This document shows, in pieces, positions 35,184-43,425 of a stretch of DNA of 64,000 bases. The DNA is taken from NCBI RefSeq assembly GCF_050859025.1, contig NZ_CP138200.1, positions 186,001 to 250,000 on the forward strand, in the 5' to 3' direction. Within the stretch, counting starts at the first letter, position 1, and each line of letters starts with the position of its first letter. The notes beneath the pieces are model-generated. The model had not been told where the DNA came from. It saw only the letters and a list, made by a program, of their open reading frames with translations, and ran no database searches. This DNA comes from Wukongibacter sp050859025. GTDB taxonomy: Bacteria > Bacillota > Clostridia > Peptostreptococcales > Caminicellaceae. Both the position numbers and the translations under genes were made by a program.

Positions 35184-35375
35184 ATGCTCTCAAGGGAGGA
35201 TATTATATACGATATTTTGATGAAGGATAAAGATGCTGAAAAAATATTTAAAGCTTTTGGTATTAGATGTTTTGGATGAGGTGGGGCACTATTTAAAAGC
35301 ATTGGTAATGCTTGTGAAATATATAATGTAAATTGTGATGAGTTATTAAATAAGCTTAATAATAGGGGTGAATAG
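35184..35375 (+). CDS. DUF1858-type small redox protein, probable selenoprotein (UGA = Sec)
   Basis: A 63-residue product if the in-frame TGA at 35277-35279 (codon 32) is read through. Both halves fit the DUF1858/hybrid-cluster-associated redox disulfide pattern: IRCFG, then UGA, then GGALFKSIGNACEIYNVNCD and ELLNKLN. The family normally has CxxC here; the UGA falls exactly on the second cysteine, giving CxxU. AGGAGG lies seven bases before the ATG. Reading past the UGA ends at TAG (35373-35375), one base before the next start codon. A hairpin with bacterial SECIS properties follows the UGA. Sec insertion is inferred; a disabled gene is the alternative. Confidence 0.7.
35297..35313 (+). promoter_or_regulatory. 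Candidate bacterial SECIS element
   Basis: AAGCATT pairs perfectly with AATGCTT around the loop GGT. The loop begins 24 bases after the UGA and has G in its first two positions. As I recall the bacterial SECIS model, it asks for a stem of at least four pairs, a G early in the loop and 16-37 bases between UGA and loop; all are met. Confidence 0.6.
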
Positions 35376-35376
35376 A

Positions 35377-37032
35377 ATGCATAATGAAAAGATATTAGTA
35401 ATAGGTGCTGTTGCAGCTGGAACAAAAACTGCTGCTAAGCTGAAAAGAGAAAATCCAAGTTTAAACGTAACAGTAATTACAAGAGATGAATATATCTCAT
35501 ATGCTGGATGTGGATTACCATATTATGTTGGAGGCATAATAGAGGAAAAAGGAGAGCTTGTTGTAAAGACTCCAGAAGATTTTAAGTTAATAACAGGAGT
35601 AGATGTACTTATAAAGCATGAGGCCATAGATATTGATAGGGAAAACAAAATAGTTAAGGCTAAGGTTTTAACTACTGGGGAGATTAAGAATTTTGAGTAT
35701 GACAAACTAGTATTTGCAACGGGTGCGTCACCATTTATTCCACCTATAAAAGGTGTAGATCTTAAGGGAGTTTTTTCACTAAGAAAGGTTGAAGATGCTA
35801 TTGCCATTAGAGATTTAGTAGAGAGTGAAAAGATAAATAAGGCCGTAGTAATTGGTGGAGGATTTATAGGTCTAGAAACAGCAGAAAACTTATTTGAAAA
35901 AGGTGTTGAGGTAACATTACTAGAGCTAGCTCCCCATATATTACCTGGGTTTGATGAAGAAGTTGCTTTATATGCACAGAATTATTTGATTGAAAAGGGA
36001 ATTAATATTTTAACTGGAGAAAAAGCAGTAGGTATTAAGGGACATGATAAGGTAGAAGGCGTTACAACAGATAAGAGAGAATTGGACGCTGACTTAGTAA
36101 TTATGTCAGTGGGAGTTAGAGCAAATGTAGAGATAGCAAAGAATATAGGAGTAGAAATAGGAACTACTGGAGCTATTAAAGTAAATGAAAATATGGAAAC
36201 AAATATTCCAGGAGTTTATGCTGTAGGAGATTGTGCTGAGAGTACAAACCTAATCACAGGAAAGCCAGCTTGGTATCCTATGGGTTCAACGGCCAATAAA
36301 ATGGGTAGAATAGCAGGAATTAATATAAATGGAAGCACTGAAAAAGACTTCTTGAGTGGTGTATTAGGAACTACTGTAGTAAAATTATTCGGATTGAATG
36401 CTGCAAAAACAGGGCTTTCTGAAATGGCGGCCAAGAAAGAGGGTTATGATACCATTAGTGTTTTAGTTCCAGGTAATGATAAGGCCCATTACTATCCTGG
36501 ATATAGAATGATTCTTACAAAGCTTATTGCAGACAAGAATACCCATAGAGTTTTAGGAGCTCAAGTGATAGGAGAAGGTGTAGTTGATAAGCCTATAGAC
36601 ATTATTGCAACTGCAATAACCCTTGGAGCTAAGGTAGAAGATTTAGAAAAGCTTGATTTAGCCTATGCACCACCATTCTCAATGGCTATGTCAACGACAA
36701 TTTTAGCAGCCAATGTACTTCTAAATAAACTAAGTGGCAGAATTGAAAGTATTTCGCCTGTAGAGCTTAAGGAGAGAAGAAATGAAGTTACTATTTTAGA
36801 TATTAGAGATGAGGCTTCTCATATGATACGTTCAATACCAGACTCAGTTAATATTTATTCTGAAGAGCTATACATGAGGGGAAATGAATTAGATAAGGGT
36901 AAAGAAACGGTCCTTGTTTGTAAAATAGGTAAGAATGCATATCTTTCATATATAAAGCTTAAGGAAATGGGTTTTAAGAATATAAAGGTTCTTGAGGGTG
37001 GAATGACAGCTTATCCATATGAAACTATATAG
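35377..37032 (+). CDS. CoA-disulfide reductase/persulfide reductase with rhodanese domain
   Basis: A 551-residue flavoprotein disulfide reductase fused to a C-terminal rhodanese domain, the architecture of CoADR-Rhd/NADH-dependent persulfide reductases. FAD motif: VIGAVAAGTKTAAKL. The single active cysteine (C45) lies in SYAGCGLPYYVGG. NAD motif: VVIGGGFIGLETAENL (about 152-167). Second FAD motif: GVYAVGDCAES. The rhodanese part (about 465-551) keeps its cysteine in LVCKIGKNAYLS. I start at ATG 35377, eight bases after AGGGG; an in-frame GTG at 35368 overlaps that site. It likely reduces CoA- or other persulfides with NAD(P)H. Confidence 0.92.
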   Translation: MHNEKILVIGAVAAGTKTAAKLKRENPSLNVTVITRDEYISYAGCGLPYYVGGIIEEKGELVVKTPEDFKLITGVDVLIKHEAIDIDRENKIVKAKVLTTGEIKNFEYDKLVFATGASPFIPPIKGVDLKGVFSLRKVEDAIAIRDLVESEKINKAVVIGGGFIGLETAENLFEKGVEVTLLELAPHILPGFDEEVALYAQNYLIEKGINILTGEKAVGIKGHDKVEGVTTDKRELDADLVIMSVGVRANVEIAKNIGVEIGTTGAIKVNENMETNIPGVYAVGDCAESTNLITGKPAWYPMGSTANKMGRIAGININGSTEKDFLSGVLGTTVVKLFGLNAAKTGLSEMAAKKEGYDTISVLVPGNDKAHYYPGYRMILTKLIADKNTHRVLGAQVIGEGVVDKPIDIIATAITLGAKVEDLEKLDLAYAPPFSMAMSTTILAANVLLNKLSGRIESISPVELKERRNEVTILDIRDEASHMIRSIPDSVNIYSEELYMRGNELDKGKETVLVCKIGKNAYLSYIKLKEMGFKNIKVLEGGMTAYPYETI

Positions 37033-37118
37033 CTATTTAAGGCTACAGGAATTTGTATTAGTGGTATTCAAATAGAACTATAGCATAGAAATTACAACAA
37101 TCACAAGGAGGAATTATG

Positions 37119-37343
37119 ATGGCAGAGATAAATCTAAATTGTAAAGGGCTACAGTGCCCAGGTCCAATAATGCAAGTATTTAAAGCAGCTAAGGAAGCAA
37201 ATTCAGGAGATATTCTAAACGTTAAGGTTACCGATAGAGGATTTAAAAAGGATATTGAAGCTTGGTGTAAAAAGACTGGAAATGAACTTTTAGAGTTAAA
37301 TGAAACTGATACCGAAATAGGTGCCAAAATAAAAGTTAAGTAG
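37119..37343 (+). CDS. TusA/SirA-like sulfur carrier
   Basis: A 74-residue sulfurtransferase-type carrier. The key CPGP motif is present (C13-P-G-P; NCKGLQCPGPIMQ), with a second cysteine at residue 8. TusA-like proteins carry persulfide sulfur on the CPxP cysteine and pass it between rhodanese, DsrE-type proteins and end users. AAGGAGGA precedes two adjacent ATGs (37116 and 37119); I chose the second for spacing. Lies between the persulfide reductase and a DsrE-like gene. Confidence 0.9.
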   Translation: MAEINLNCKGLQCPGPIMQVFKAAKEANSGDILNVKVTDRGFKKDIEAWCKKTGNELLELNETDTEIGAKIKVK

Positions 37344-37353
37344 GGGTGGAAAA

Positions 37354-37827
37354 ATGGAAGACAAGAAAACCATGATAGTCTTTAGTGGAGACCTAGATAA
37401 GGTTATGGCAAGTTTTATTATTGCAAATGGTGCTGCTGCTATGGGAAATGAAGTAACTATGTTTTTCACCTTTTGGGGTATAAATGCCTTAAGAAAGGCT
37501 AAAAAGGTTAAGGTTAAAAAGGATTTTATGGAAAAAATGTTTGGTTGGATGATGCCTCGTGGTGCCGAGAGGTTAGGATTATCAAAAATGAACTTTGGTG
37601 GTATGGGTGCAGAAATGATGAAAGGTATAATGAAGAAGAAAAATGTTAGCAGCCTGCCAGAGCTTATAGAGATGGCCCAGATGATGGGGGTTAAGATAGT
37701 TGTATGTACCATGTCTATGGATGTTATGGGCATCAAAGAAGAGGAACTCATTGATGGATTAGAATTTGCAGGGGTAGCCTCCTATTTAGGAGAAGCCGAT
37801 GAAGCAAATGTAAACCTATTCATATAA
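37354..37827 (+). CDS. DsrE/DsrF-like sulfur-relay protein
   Basis: A 157-residue protein of the DsrE/DsrF/DrsH-like superfamily. TMIVFSGDLDKVMASFIIANGAAAMGN (start) and the cysteine C118 in VKIVVCTMSMDVMGI are the family landmarks; the cysteine accepts persulfide sulfur. A methionine-rich insertion (about 80-105) is typical of the peroxiredoxin-like DsrE subgroup. It starts 10 bp after the TusA-like gene and ends with a hairpin, so it is the last gene of the operon. Confidence 0.88.
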   Translation: MEDKKTMIVFSGDLDKVMASFIIANGAAAMGNEVTMFFTFWGINALRKAKKVKVKKDFMEKMFGWMMPRGAERLGLSKMNFGGMGAEMMKGIMKKKNVSSLPELIEMAQMMGVKIVVCTMSMDVMGIKEEELIDGLEFAGVASYLGEADEANVNLFI

Positions 37828-37830
37828 ATG

Positions 37831-37860
37831 TAAAAGGGTGGAAAGATTTTCTACCCTTTA
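37831..37860 (+). terminator. Hairpin after DsrE-like gene
   Basis: AAAGGGTGGAAA pairs with TTTTCTACCCTTT. The T-run after it is short, so termination may be partial. Confidence 0.6.
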
Positions 37861-37888
37861 TATTTATGATATAATTTCCTTGTAAATA

Positions 37889-37906
37889 AGTTGATTTTAG
37901 TCAACT
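37889..37906. promoter_or_regulatory. Dyad upstream of the CsoR-family gene
   Basis: AGTTGA-TTTTAG-TCAACT is a perfect 6-bp dyad with a 6-base spacer, about 50 bp before the repressor gene. It could be an operator, but it does not resemble the GC-tract site at 35147. Confidence 0.4.
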
Positions 37907-37958
37907 AAAATGAAATTTATTGAAGTTTTAAGTTGGTTGATTATAAGGAGTTGATTAT

Positions 37959-38231
37959 ATGGAAAAGGAAGAGTCAAGAAAAAATATTAAAAATAGATTA
38001 AGAACCCTTAAGGGCCATATAGCAGGTATAGAAAAGATGGTTGAAGAGGGTAAGGATTGTGAAGATATTTTAGTACAAATAGCAGCAGTAAAATCCTCAA
38101 TGCATAAGATTGGTATGATTATAGTTGAGGAACATGCATTAGATTGTTTATTGAGCCAGGAAGAAGCCGAATGTATTGACAAGGAAAAAGCTAAAAAAAT
38201 TATAAAGACTCTGTTAAATTATACAAAATAA
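37959..38231 (+). CDS. CsoR/RcnR/CstR-family (DUF156) transcriptional repressor
   Basis: A 90-residue all-helical DNA-binding protein. Family landmarks: NRLRTLKGHIAGIEKMVEEGKDC and DILVQIAAVKSSMH. The ligand positions are C34, H59 and C63, with the C-x24-H-x3-C spacing of copper-sensing CsoR. Persulfide-sensing CstR has Cys at the same two positions but not the His. Gene context (persulfide reductase, TusA, DsrE) favours sulfur sensing, while the residues favour copper. AAGGAG precedes the ATG. Confidence 0.9.
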   Translation: MEKEESRKNIKNRLRTLKGHIAGIEKMVEEGKDCEDILVQIAAVKSSMHKIGMIIVEEHALDCLLSQEEAECIDKEKAKKIIKTLLNYTK

Positions 38232-38255
38232 TGATAGTTAAGGATTATCTAAAAA

Positions 38256-38362
38256 ACAAAAAAACACAAATTGCACTTCATCTTGTTAACAAAATTAGCA
38301 AGATGACAGGCTGTTAAGAAATTCAACGTTGTTAACAGCCTCAAGTGTAAATTGTGTTTTTT
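38256..38362. terminator. Branched terminator between convergent genes
   Basis: An outer stem, AAAACACAAATTGCACTT with AAGTGTAAATTGTGTTTT, encloses two inner hairpins (CATCTTGTTAAC/..GCAAGATG and GGCTGTTAA../..GTTAACAGCC), giving a three-way junction. T-runs lie on both strands. It serves the CsoR-family gene and the convergent DUF3189 gene. Confidence 0.7.
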
Positions 38363-38822
38363 AACTAGGAGCAATAGTCAATTTAGTCTTGTTTACAATA
38401 TCTACTATATTGCTATAGGCCTTGGTTGTACCATAAGCAACTATAGGTCTTCCAAAGGTAACCATTTTTAGTACCCTAGAGCAACTCCCTCCTAGCTTCA
38501 TGTAGAAGTTGACTGAGGGAGATGTATTAACTAAAACTATTTCATCCTCTGATAAGCCTATCATTTTAGGAACAGACATTATGGCATTTTTTACAGGATG
38601 CTCATAGTATTGTCTACTTAGGGTATAAACGTTATTTCCGTATTCATCTATACCATGAAAAATCAATCTTCCCCTTTGATGTTTTTCTAATTTATCAAAC
38701 ATTGGAACCTCTAATATCTCATCAGAGGAGGGTATTCTATCCATAGGAAGCTTGTTTAGGTGAAGATAAGTTGCTACTACTGAAGAGTGACTACCTCCAA
38801 TATCGTGATAGATTACATGCAT
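38361..38822 (-). CDS. DUF3189-family protein
   Basis: A 153-residue soluble protein beginning HVIYHDIGGSHSSVVATYLHL, the hallmark start of DUF3189, with a later TFGRPIVAYGTTKAYSNIVD segment. The family is common in spore-forming Firmicutes; its biochemical role is not known to me. GGAGGCG lies before the ATG on the minus strand. It overlaps the branched terminator by two bases at its 3' end. Confidence 0.8.
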   Translation of the reverse strand: MHVIYHDIGGSHSSVVATYLHLNKLPMDRIPSSDEILEVPMFDKLEKHQRGRLIFHGIDEYGNNVYTLSRQYYEHPVKNAIMSVPKMIGLSEDEIVLVNTSPSVNFYMKLGGSCSRVLKMVTFGRPIVAYGTTKAYSNIVDIVNKTKLTIAPS

Positions 38823-39229
38823 AATGACGCCTCCATTTTAAATATATGACTAATATAGAAATCATAATATATTTTCCATATTCTAATTTACATGTATAAA
38901 TTAAGTCTTACTATAAACTTTATATGGATAGTAGTTCTCTAAATTTAATATTTTCAGAAAAAAATATGGAAGAGCTATTGTTTTTTCTGAAAAATAGACT
39001 AAGGTTTAAAAAAGCTATTATCTCTATAAATGATTTCTATATATAATTATTTTTTCAAAAAAAATAAAAACTATACAATTGAGCTGAGACACTAGAAAAT
39101 CTTTCCTCATAATGATATAATCTTAACATATTGAATTTTACATATTATTCAATATATTTTAGTAATAGTCATAATAATCTTGGATTATAAAATGACTAAA
39201 AAATTAATGATTTTGGGAGGCAATAGAGA
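38823..39229. other. Intergenic region with a family B fragment
   Basis: Contains a partial family B arm (TTTACATGTATAAATTAAG, 38889-38907) and AT-rich sequence. No gene seen. The promoter of the SLH protein gene should lie near the right end. Confidence 0.4.
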
Positions 39230-40720
39230 ATGAAAAAGAAAATTGTATTATTATTAGCAATGATTATGATCCTTGCTATTCCTATGACATCCTTTGCAAA
39301 GGATGAAGTCAGTACAGCAGAATTTCTTAAGGAAGTATTGGATATAGCAAAGATAAATGTTGAAGAGGAAGTTGAATCTGATCTAGAAGATGTGATTGAT
39401 TCAGACTATATACCTTATGTAGAAGCAGCATACAATAATGATTTTATTTCAAAAGATGTAAAGCTTAATGCAAATAAAGATATAACTAAAGAAGAAGCCG
39501 TTATAATTCTTGTAAAGGTTTTTGGTCAAAGAGTGAAGGTTAATGAGATAACTGAATCAATGATAGAGAAGACGATGAAGTTCAGTGATAATGAAAGCAT
39601 TGATCCTTCAGCAAAGCCTTATATTACATATGCAATACAAAATGATTTGATTGAAAGAGGTAAAGCAATATTTTATCCTTCAATGAATTTAAGTAAACAG
39701 ACATCAAATAACATGATATATTATGCTAAGGAGTCTGCTGAAAAGAATTTTACCCGTAAGGGATTATCAGCAGGACAGATGCTTTTAGAAGTAAATGAGA
39801 AGCTTATGGAATTAAGAACATATAAAGCAAATTCAGATATAAAGATGAATATGGAAATGAAGATTGAAGGATTACCAGCTGACGATGAAATAAGCGATAA
39901 ACTGCTTAAGCAAGGTATGAACATGGATATGGACATAGAATTAGATATGCAGGTGAAAAACCCAGATAAGGTATACATTAAGCAAACAATGAAGATGAAC
40001 ATTGATATGCCAGAGGAAGCTAATGTGGATCAGGAAAATACAACAGAAATGTTTATGGATGAAAATGCAATGTATCAAAAGACAGACTTAACTGGAGAAA
40101 AATGGATTAAGAGTGATATGTCATCAATTTTGAGCCAAATACAGTCATTACAAGGCAATAATCCTCAAAATATGATGCAATTATCAAAAGAGCAAATTGA
40201 ATTTTATAAGAATTATGCGTGGTACAGTGATGATGAGAAAGTAGATGGAAAATATTACTATGTTGTAAATGTAGATATTGATAAAGAAGCTTATAAGAAA
40301 TTTTTCCAAGAATATACCGAAAAGATTATGAATGCTGTAATTGAACAGCAGCAAGAAATAGATCCATTAGCGGATGAAACCGAAGCTGAAATGGCAAAAA
40401 TGATGATTACTCAGATGCTTGAACAACTGGAAATGGAAGTAAGCTACAAGTTCTATATAGATAAAGAGTCTATGATCTATGATAAAATGTGGATATCACA
40501 AGATATGTACATGAATATGGATAGCTTAATCCAAATGATAGCTGCAATGTCTGAAGAAGAAGATACTGATTTATCAGAAGCAAAAGTAGAAATGGTAATT
40601 ACTTCAGAGGGTGAATTAAATTATACTGACTTTAATGGAGAAGTTACTATGCCAGTAATAGGCGAAGAAGATATCTTTAATTTTGACGCTGAGATAATGA
40701 CAGAGGAAATAACAGATTAA
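39230..40720 (+). CDS. Secreted SLH-domain protein, Met-rich, DUF6612-like
   Basis: A 496-residue exported protein with a signal peptide (about 1-24, LLLAMIMILAIPMTSFA). Residues about 28-160 resemble two S-layer homology repeats (PYVEAAYNNDFISKD; PYITYAIQNDLIERG), which would tether it to the cell wall. The rest (about 180-490) is beta-rich, with many methionines and lysines (KMNMEMKIEG; MNMDMDIELDMQ), similar to DUF6612 lipoprotein-like domains. GGGAGG precedes the ATG. It is a single gene with a terminator after it. The DUF6612 name is tentative. Confidence 0.7.
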   Translation: MKKKIVLLLAMIMILAIPMTSFAKDEVSTAEFLKEVLDIAKINVEEEVESDLEDVIDSDYIPYVEAAYNNDFISKDVKLNANKDITKEEAVIILVKVFGQRVKVNEITESMIEKTMKFSDNESIDPSAKPYITYAIQNDLIERGKAIFYPSMNLSKQTSNNMIYYAKESAEKNFTRKGLSAGQMLLEVNEKLMELRTYKANSDIKMNMEMKIEGLPADDEISDKLLKQGMNMDMDIELDMQVKNPDKVYIKQTMKMNIDMPEEANVDQENTTEMFMDENAMYQKTDLTGEKWIKSDMSSILSQIQSLQGNNPQNMMQLSKEQIEFYKNYAWYSDDEKVDGKYYYVVNVDIDKEAYKKFFQEYTEKIMNAVIEQQQEIDPLADETEAEMAKMMITQMLEQLEMEVSYKFYIDKESMIYDKMWISQDMYMNMDSLIQMIAAMSEEEDTDLSEAKVEMVITSEGELNYTDFNGEVTMPVIGEEDIFNFDAEIMTEEITD

Positions 40721-40734
40721 TAAAATATTAAATT

Positions 40735-40760
40735 TAGAGAACGGCTTTAGCCGTTCTCTA
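40735..40760 (+). terminator. Hairpin terminator
   Basis: A perfect 12-bp stem, TAGAGAACGGCT / AGCCGTTCTCTA, with a 2-base spacer. T-richness after it is modest. Confidence 0.75.
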
Positions 40761-40883
40761 TTATACGTTAAAATAAATTACAACGATTAATGTTAAAAAA
40801 AGTTTATGATTTTTTCATGATAAGAATAGTATAATAAAGGTATGTAAAATACATAATGAAAAAAATATATTGGAGGGTTTATC

Positions 40884-41993
40884 GTGGTTAATCAGGAAAG
40901 AATAGTAAAGGAATTTATTGAGTACGTACAAATTGACAGTCCTACAAGAAAAGAAGGAAATTTTGTAAAATTCATAAGAAAAGAGCTAGAAGATCTTGGC
41001 TTAGAAGTAGTAGTTGATAATGCAGGAGAAAAAATAGGTTCAGATGGTAATAATATCATTGCTACTCTTAAGGGAGATAAAGATGTAGAACCAATTATGC
41101 TGTGTTGCCATATGGATACGGTTAGTCCTGGAGAAGGTATAAAGCCTATAATAAAGGATGGTGTTATATACAGTGATGGAACAACTATCCTAGGAGGAGA
41201 TAATAAAGCCGGTATAGCAGCTATAGTAGAGGCAATAAGGACTATTCTTGAGGAAAACGTATCTCATGGAGATATAGAAGTAGTATTTACAATAGCAGAA
41301 GAAGGTGGACTTAACGGAGCTAAAAATCTTGACTACTCAAAGATAAAATCTAAAACGGCATTTGTTTTAGATAGCAGCGGAGACCTAGGTCAAATAGTAA
41401 TACAAGGACCAGCTCAAGATAAAATAAATGCAAAAATAAAAGGAAAGCCAGCTCATGCAGGAGTTTGCCCAGAAGAAGGTATAAGTGCAATTCAGGTTGC
41501 AGCTGCAGCTATAAATAAAATGAACCTTTTAAGAATAGATGAAGACACTACTGCTAATATAGGAATAATAAACGGTGGAAAAGCAACAAATATCGTGTGC
41601 CCAGAGGTAGAAATAAAGGCTGAAGCAAGAAGTCTTAGTAATGAAAAGCTAGATAAGCAGACAGCTCATATGGTAGAGTGCTTCGAAAAGGCTGCTAAAG
41701 AATTTGGAGCAGAAATAGAAATAGAAACATCTAGAGCCTATGGAGCATTCAAAATAGATGAAAATGATAAAATAGTTAATACCGTAAGAAAAGCTTGTGA
41801 GAATATAGGACTTAAGGCATTTACAGATTCAACTGGTGGAGGAAGCGATACAAATATCTTAAATGTTAATGGAATAAAATGTGTAAATCTTGGTATAGGT
41901 GAAAAAAAAGCTCACACATTAGAGGAGCATATGTCAATTAAAGATCTTGTAGGTACCTCAAAATTAGTATTGGAAATAATTAAGACAGTTTAA
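40884..41993 (+). CDS. M20-family PepT-like peptidase
   Basis: A 369-residue dinuclear-zinc peptidase of the M20 family, PepT-like branch. Metal and catalytic motifs: CCHMDTVSPG (His about residue 75, Asp 77), GGDNKAGIAA (bridging Asp about 109), AEEGGLNGAKNLD (catalytic Glu pair about 141), DSSGD and the final EKKAHTLEEHMS. The PAHAG segment marks the dimerisation lid. GTG start with GGAGGG before it. It probably hydrolyses di- or tripeptides in the cytoplasm, in keeping with amino-acid fermentation. Confidence 0.92.
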   Translation: MVNQERIVKEFIEYVQIDSPTRKEGNFVKFIRKELEDLGLEVVVDNAGEKIGSDGNNIIATLKGDKDVEPIMLCCHMDTVSPGEGIKPIIKDGVIYSDGTTILGGDNKAGIAAIVEAIRTILEENVSHGDIEVVFTIAEEGGLNGAKNLDYSKIKSKTAFVLDSSGDLGQIVIQGPAQDKINAKIKGKPAHAGVCPEEGISAIQVAAAAINKMNLLRIDEDTTANIGIINGGKATNIVCPEVEIKAEARSLSNEKLDKQTAHMVECFEKAAKEFGAEIEIETSRAYGAFKIDENDKIVNTVRKACENIGLKAFTDSTGGGSDTNILNVNGIKCVNLGIGEKKAHTLEEHMSIKDLVGTSKLVLEIIKTV

Positions 41994-42011
41994 TTTAAAT
42001 ATATTATATAT

Positions 42012-42050
42012 AAGACTCCCATGAGCATTTTAAATGCCTATGGGAGTTTT
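42012..42050 (+). terminator. Intrinsic terminator
   Basis: GACTCCCAT-GAGCATTT pairs with AAATGCC-TATGGGAGTTTT; it ends the peptidase transcript. Confidence 0.8.
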
Positions 42051-42134
42051 ATATTATTAAGAATATATTGGTTAATAGACATCTTGATGGTATAATTGGT
42101 ATGAAATACTTTAATAGAAGTTTGGGGTGATTCT

Positions 42135-42701
42135 ATGAAGGTAAATAAGTCTAAAGTTATTAACTATGGACGTAAAGAATATCAATATATATTATATAAG
42201 AAGTACTATAAAGATGTCTTTAGAACAGTCTATTATATAGTTAAAGATAAAGAAATAGCAAAGGATTTGACCCACGATGCCTTTCTAAAAGCCTACAAAA
42301 ATGTTGAATCCCTACGAGAAATAGAAAATATTAGAGCCTGGTTATGTACTATTGCATCCAATCTATCGAAAAATTATCTGAGGCGGAATAAAAAATTTAC
42401 TATGCTGGAATTACATAGTGAATCACATTCAACAGATGATTTTGTAGATGAATATGTTCTTGATAAAATTGAAAGAAAAAATACTCAGGAAAAAGTTAGA
42501 AATCTATTAAACGAGTTAGATCCAGATTCTAAGGAGATTCTTTCTCTGAGATATTATCAAGAGCTACCCTATTCTAATATTTCTGAAATCCTGTCCTTAA
42601 ACCTAGGCACTGTAAAATCAAAGATTAGTAGGGCTAAAAAGAAAATATTCAATATGCTTAAAGAGGAAGGTGAAATAAATGAAAAAAGAGCCAAAGGATA
42701 G
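42135..42701 (+). CDS. ECF-type RNA polymerase sigma factor
   Basis: A 188-residue sigma factor with region 2 (DVFRTVYYIVKDKEIAKDLT, then HDAFLKAYKN) and region 4 helix-turn-helix (LDPDSKEILSLRYYQELPYSN, then ISEILSLNLGTVKSKISRAK). GGGGTGATT precedes the ATG. Its last 23 bases overlap the start of the next gene, a probable anti-sigma, so translation of the pair is likely coupled. Second such module in the window after 3889-5349. Confidence 0.9.
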   Translation: MKVNKSKVINYGRKEYQYILYKKYYKDVFRTVYYIVKDKEIAKDLTHDAFLKAYKNVESLREIENIRAWLCTIASNLSKNYLRRNKKFTMLELHSESHSTDDFVDEYVLDKIERKNTQEKVRNLLNELDPDSKEILSLRYYQELPYSNISEILSLNLGTVKSKISRAKKKIFNMLKEEGEINEKRAKG

Positions 42702-43416
42702 ATTGGATTTAATAATTGAACAAGCTATTAGAGAAAAAATGGACAGCATTGATATATCCGAAGATGAAATAGAGCAGGAATGGTTAAGACTTCAAGAATC
42801 ATTACAGTTTGATAATAAGAATAAAAAGAAAGCATTAAAATATAAAAAGATAGCTATTATAGCTGCAAGTATCATTTTAAGTCTTTTTCTAATAAAACCT
42901 ATAATTGATAAAGGCATCCTAGCAAGAAAGCCAAGTACCGTCGAAAATAAAATAGAGAGAAACGATGATGATATAGTAATACAAAATAGTTCCTCGTTGA
43001 TATCAGATGATGAAAACAAAGAAGCTGATACCAATAATTCTATGAGAATGTCTATTGAGGAAGCAAGGGAAATTGTGAACTTTAAATTTAAGGAATTGCC
43101 CTATAGTCTAAATCATCTAGTTGTTACAGAACTAGGTAATGACAACTATGATATCGAGTTAAATTATAAAAATGATAAAGGAAAGATCCGTTTTATTCAA
43201 TTGATGGAAGGAATTGATACAAAACGTTCTATAGGAGTACCACAGGATAGTGAGATAGAAACTATTGACCTAAATGGTACTAAGTATACTATCATTGAAA
43301 TAGTAAATAAAAAGACAAAGGTTATTTGGTCATCCTTTGGAATAAATTATACTTTAGATATAAAATATACTATTTCTAGAGATGAAGTTGTAAGTATAAT
43401 AAGAGCAATAAATTAA
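42679..43416 (+). CDS. DUF4367-type membrane protein, probable anti-sigma factor
   Basis: A 245-residue single-pass protein: charged cytoplasmic N-terminus (about 1-55), a membrane segment (about 57-74, IAIIAASIILSLFLIKPI), a linker and an extracellular domain (about 125-245) with a DUF4367-like end (YTLDIKYTISRDEVVSIIRAI). Overlapping translation with the sigma gene supports an anti-sigma role. No zinc ligand motif is seen. Confidence 0.75.
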   Translation: MKKEPKDRLDLIIEQAIREKMDSIDISEDEIEQEWLRLQESLQFDNKNKKKALKYKKIAIIAASIILSLFLIKPIIDKGILARKPSTVENKIERNDDDIVIQNSSSLISDDENKEADTNNSMRMSIEEAREIVNFKFKELPYSLNHLVVTELGNDNYDIELNYKNDKGKIRFIQLMEGIDTKRSIGVPQDSEIETIDLNGTKYTIIEIVNKKTKVIWSSFGINYTLDIKYTISRDEVVSIIRAIN

Positions 43417-43425
43417 TCATTGCTG

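Noticed and set aside
37354..37827. Selenocysteine forms of the DsrE-like and TusA-like proteins
   Set aside because: Such selenoproteins are known elsewhere, but here both genes have normal cysteine codons at the active position and no in-frame UGA.
37959..38231. Calling the repressor CstR (persulfide sensor) outright
   Set aside because: It has the histidine H59 of copper-type CsoR between the two cysteines; only context suggests sulfur, so the call was left at family level.
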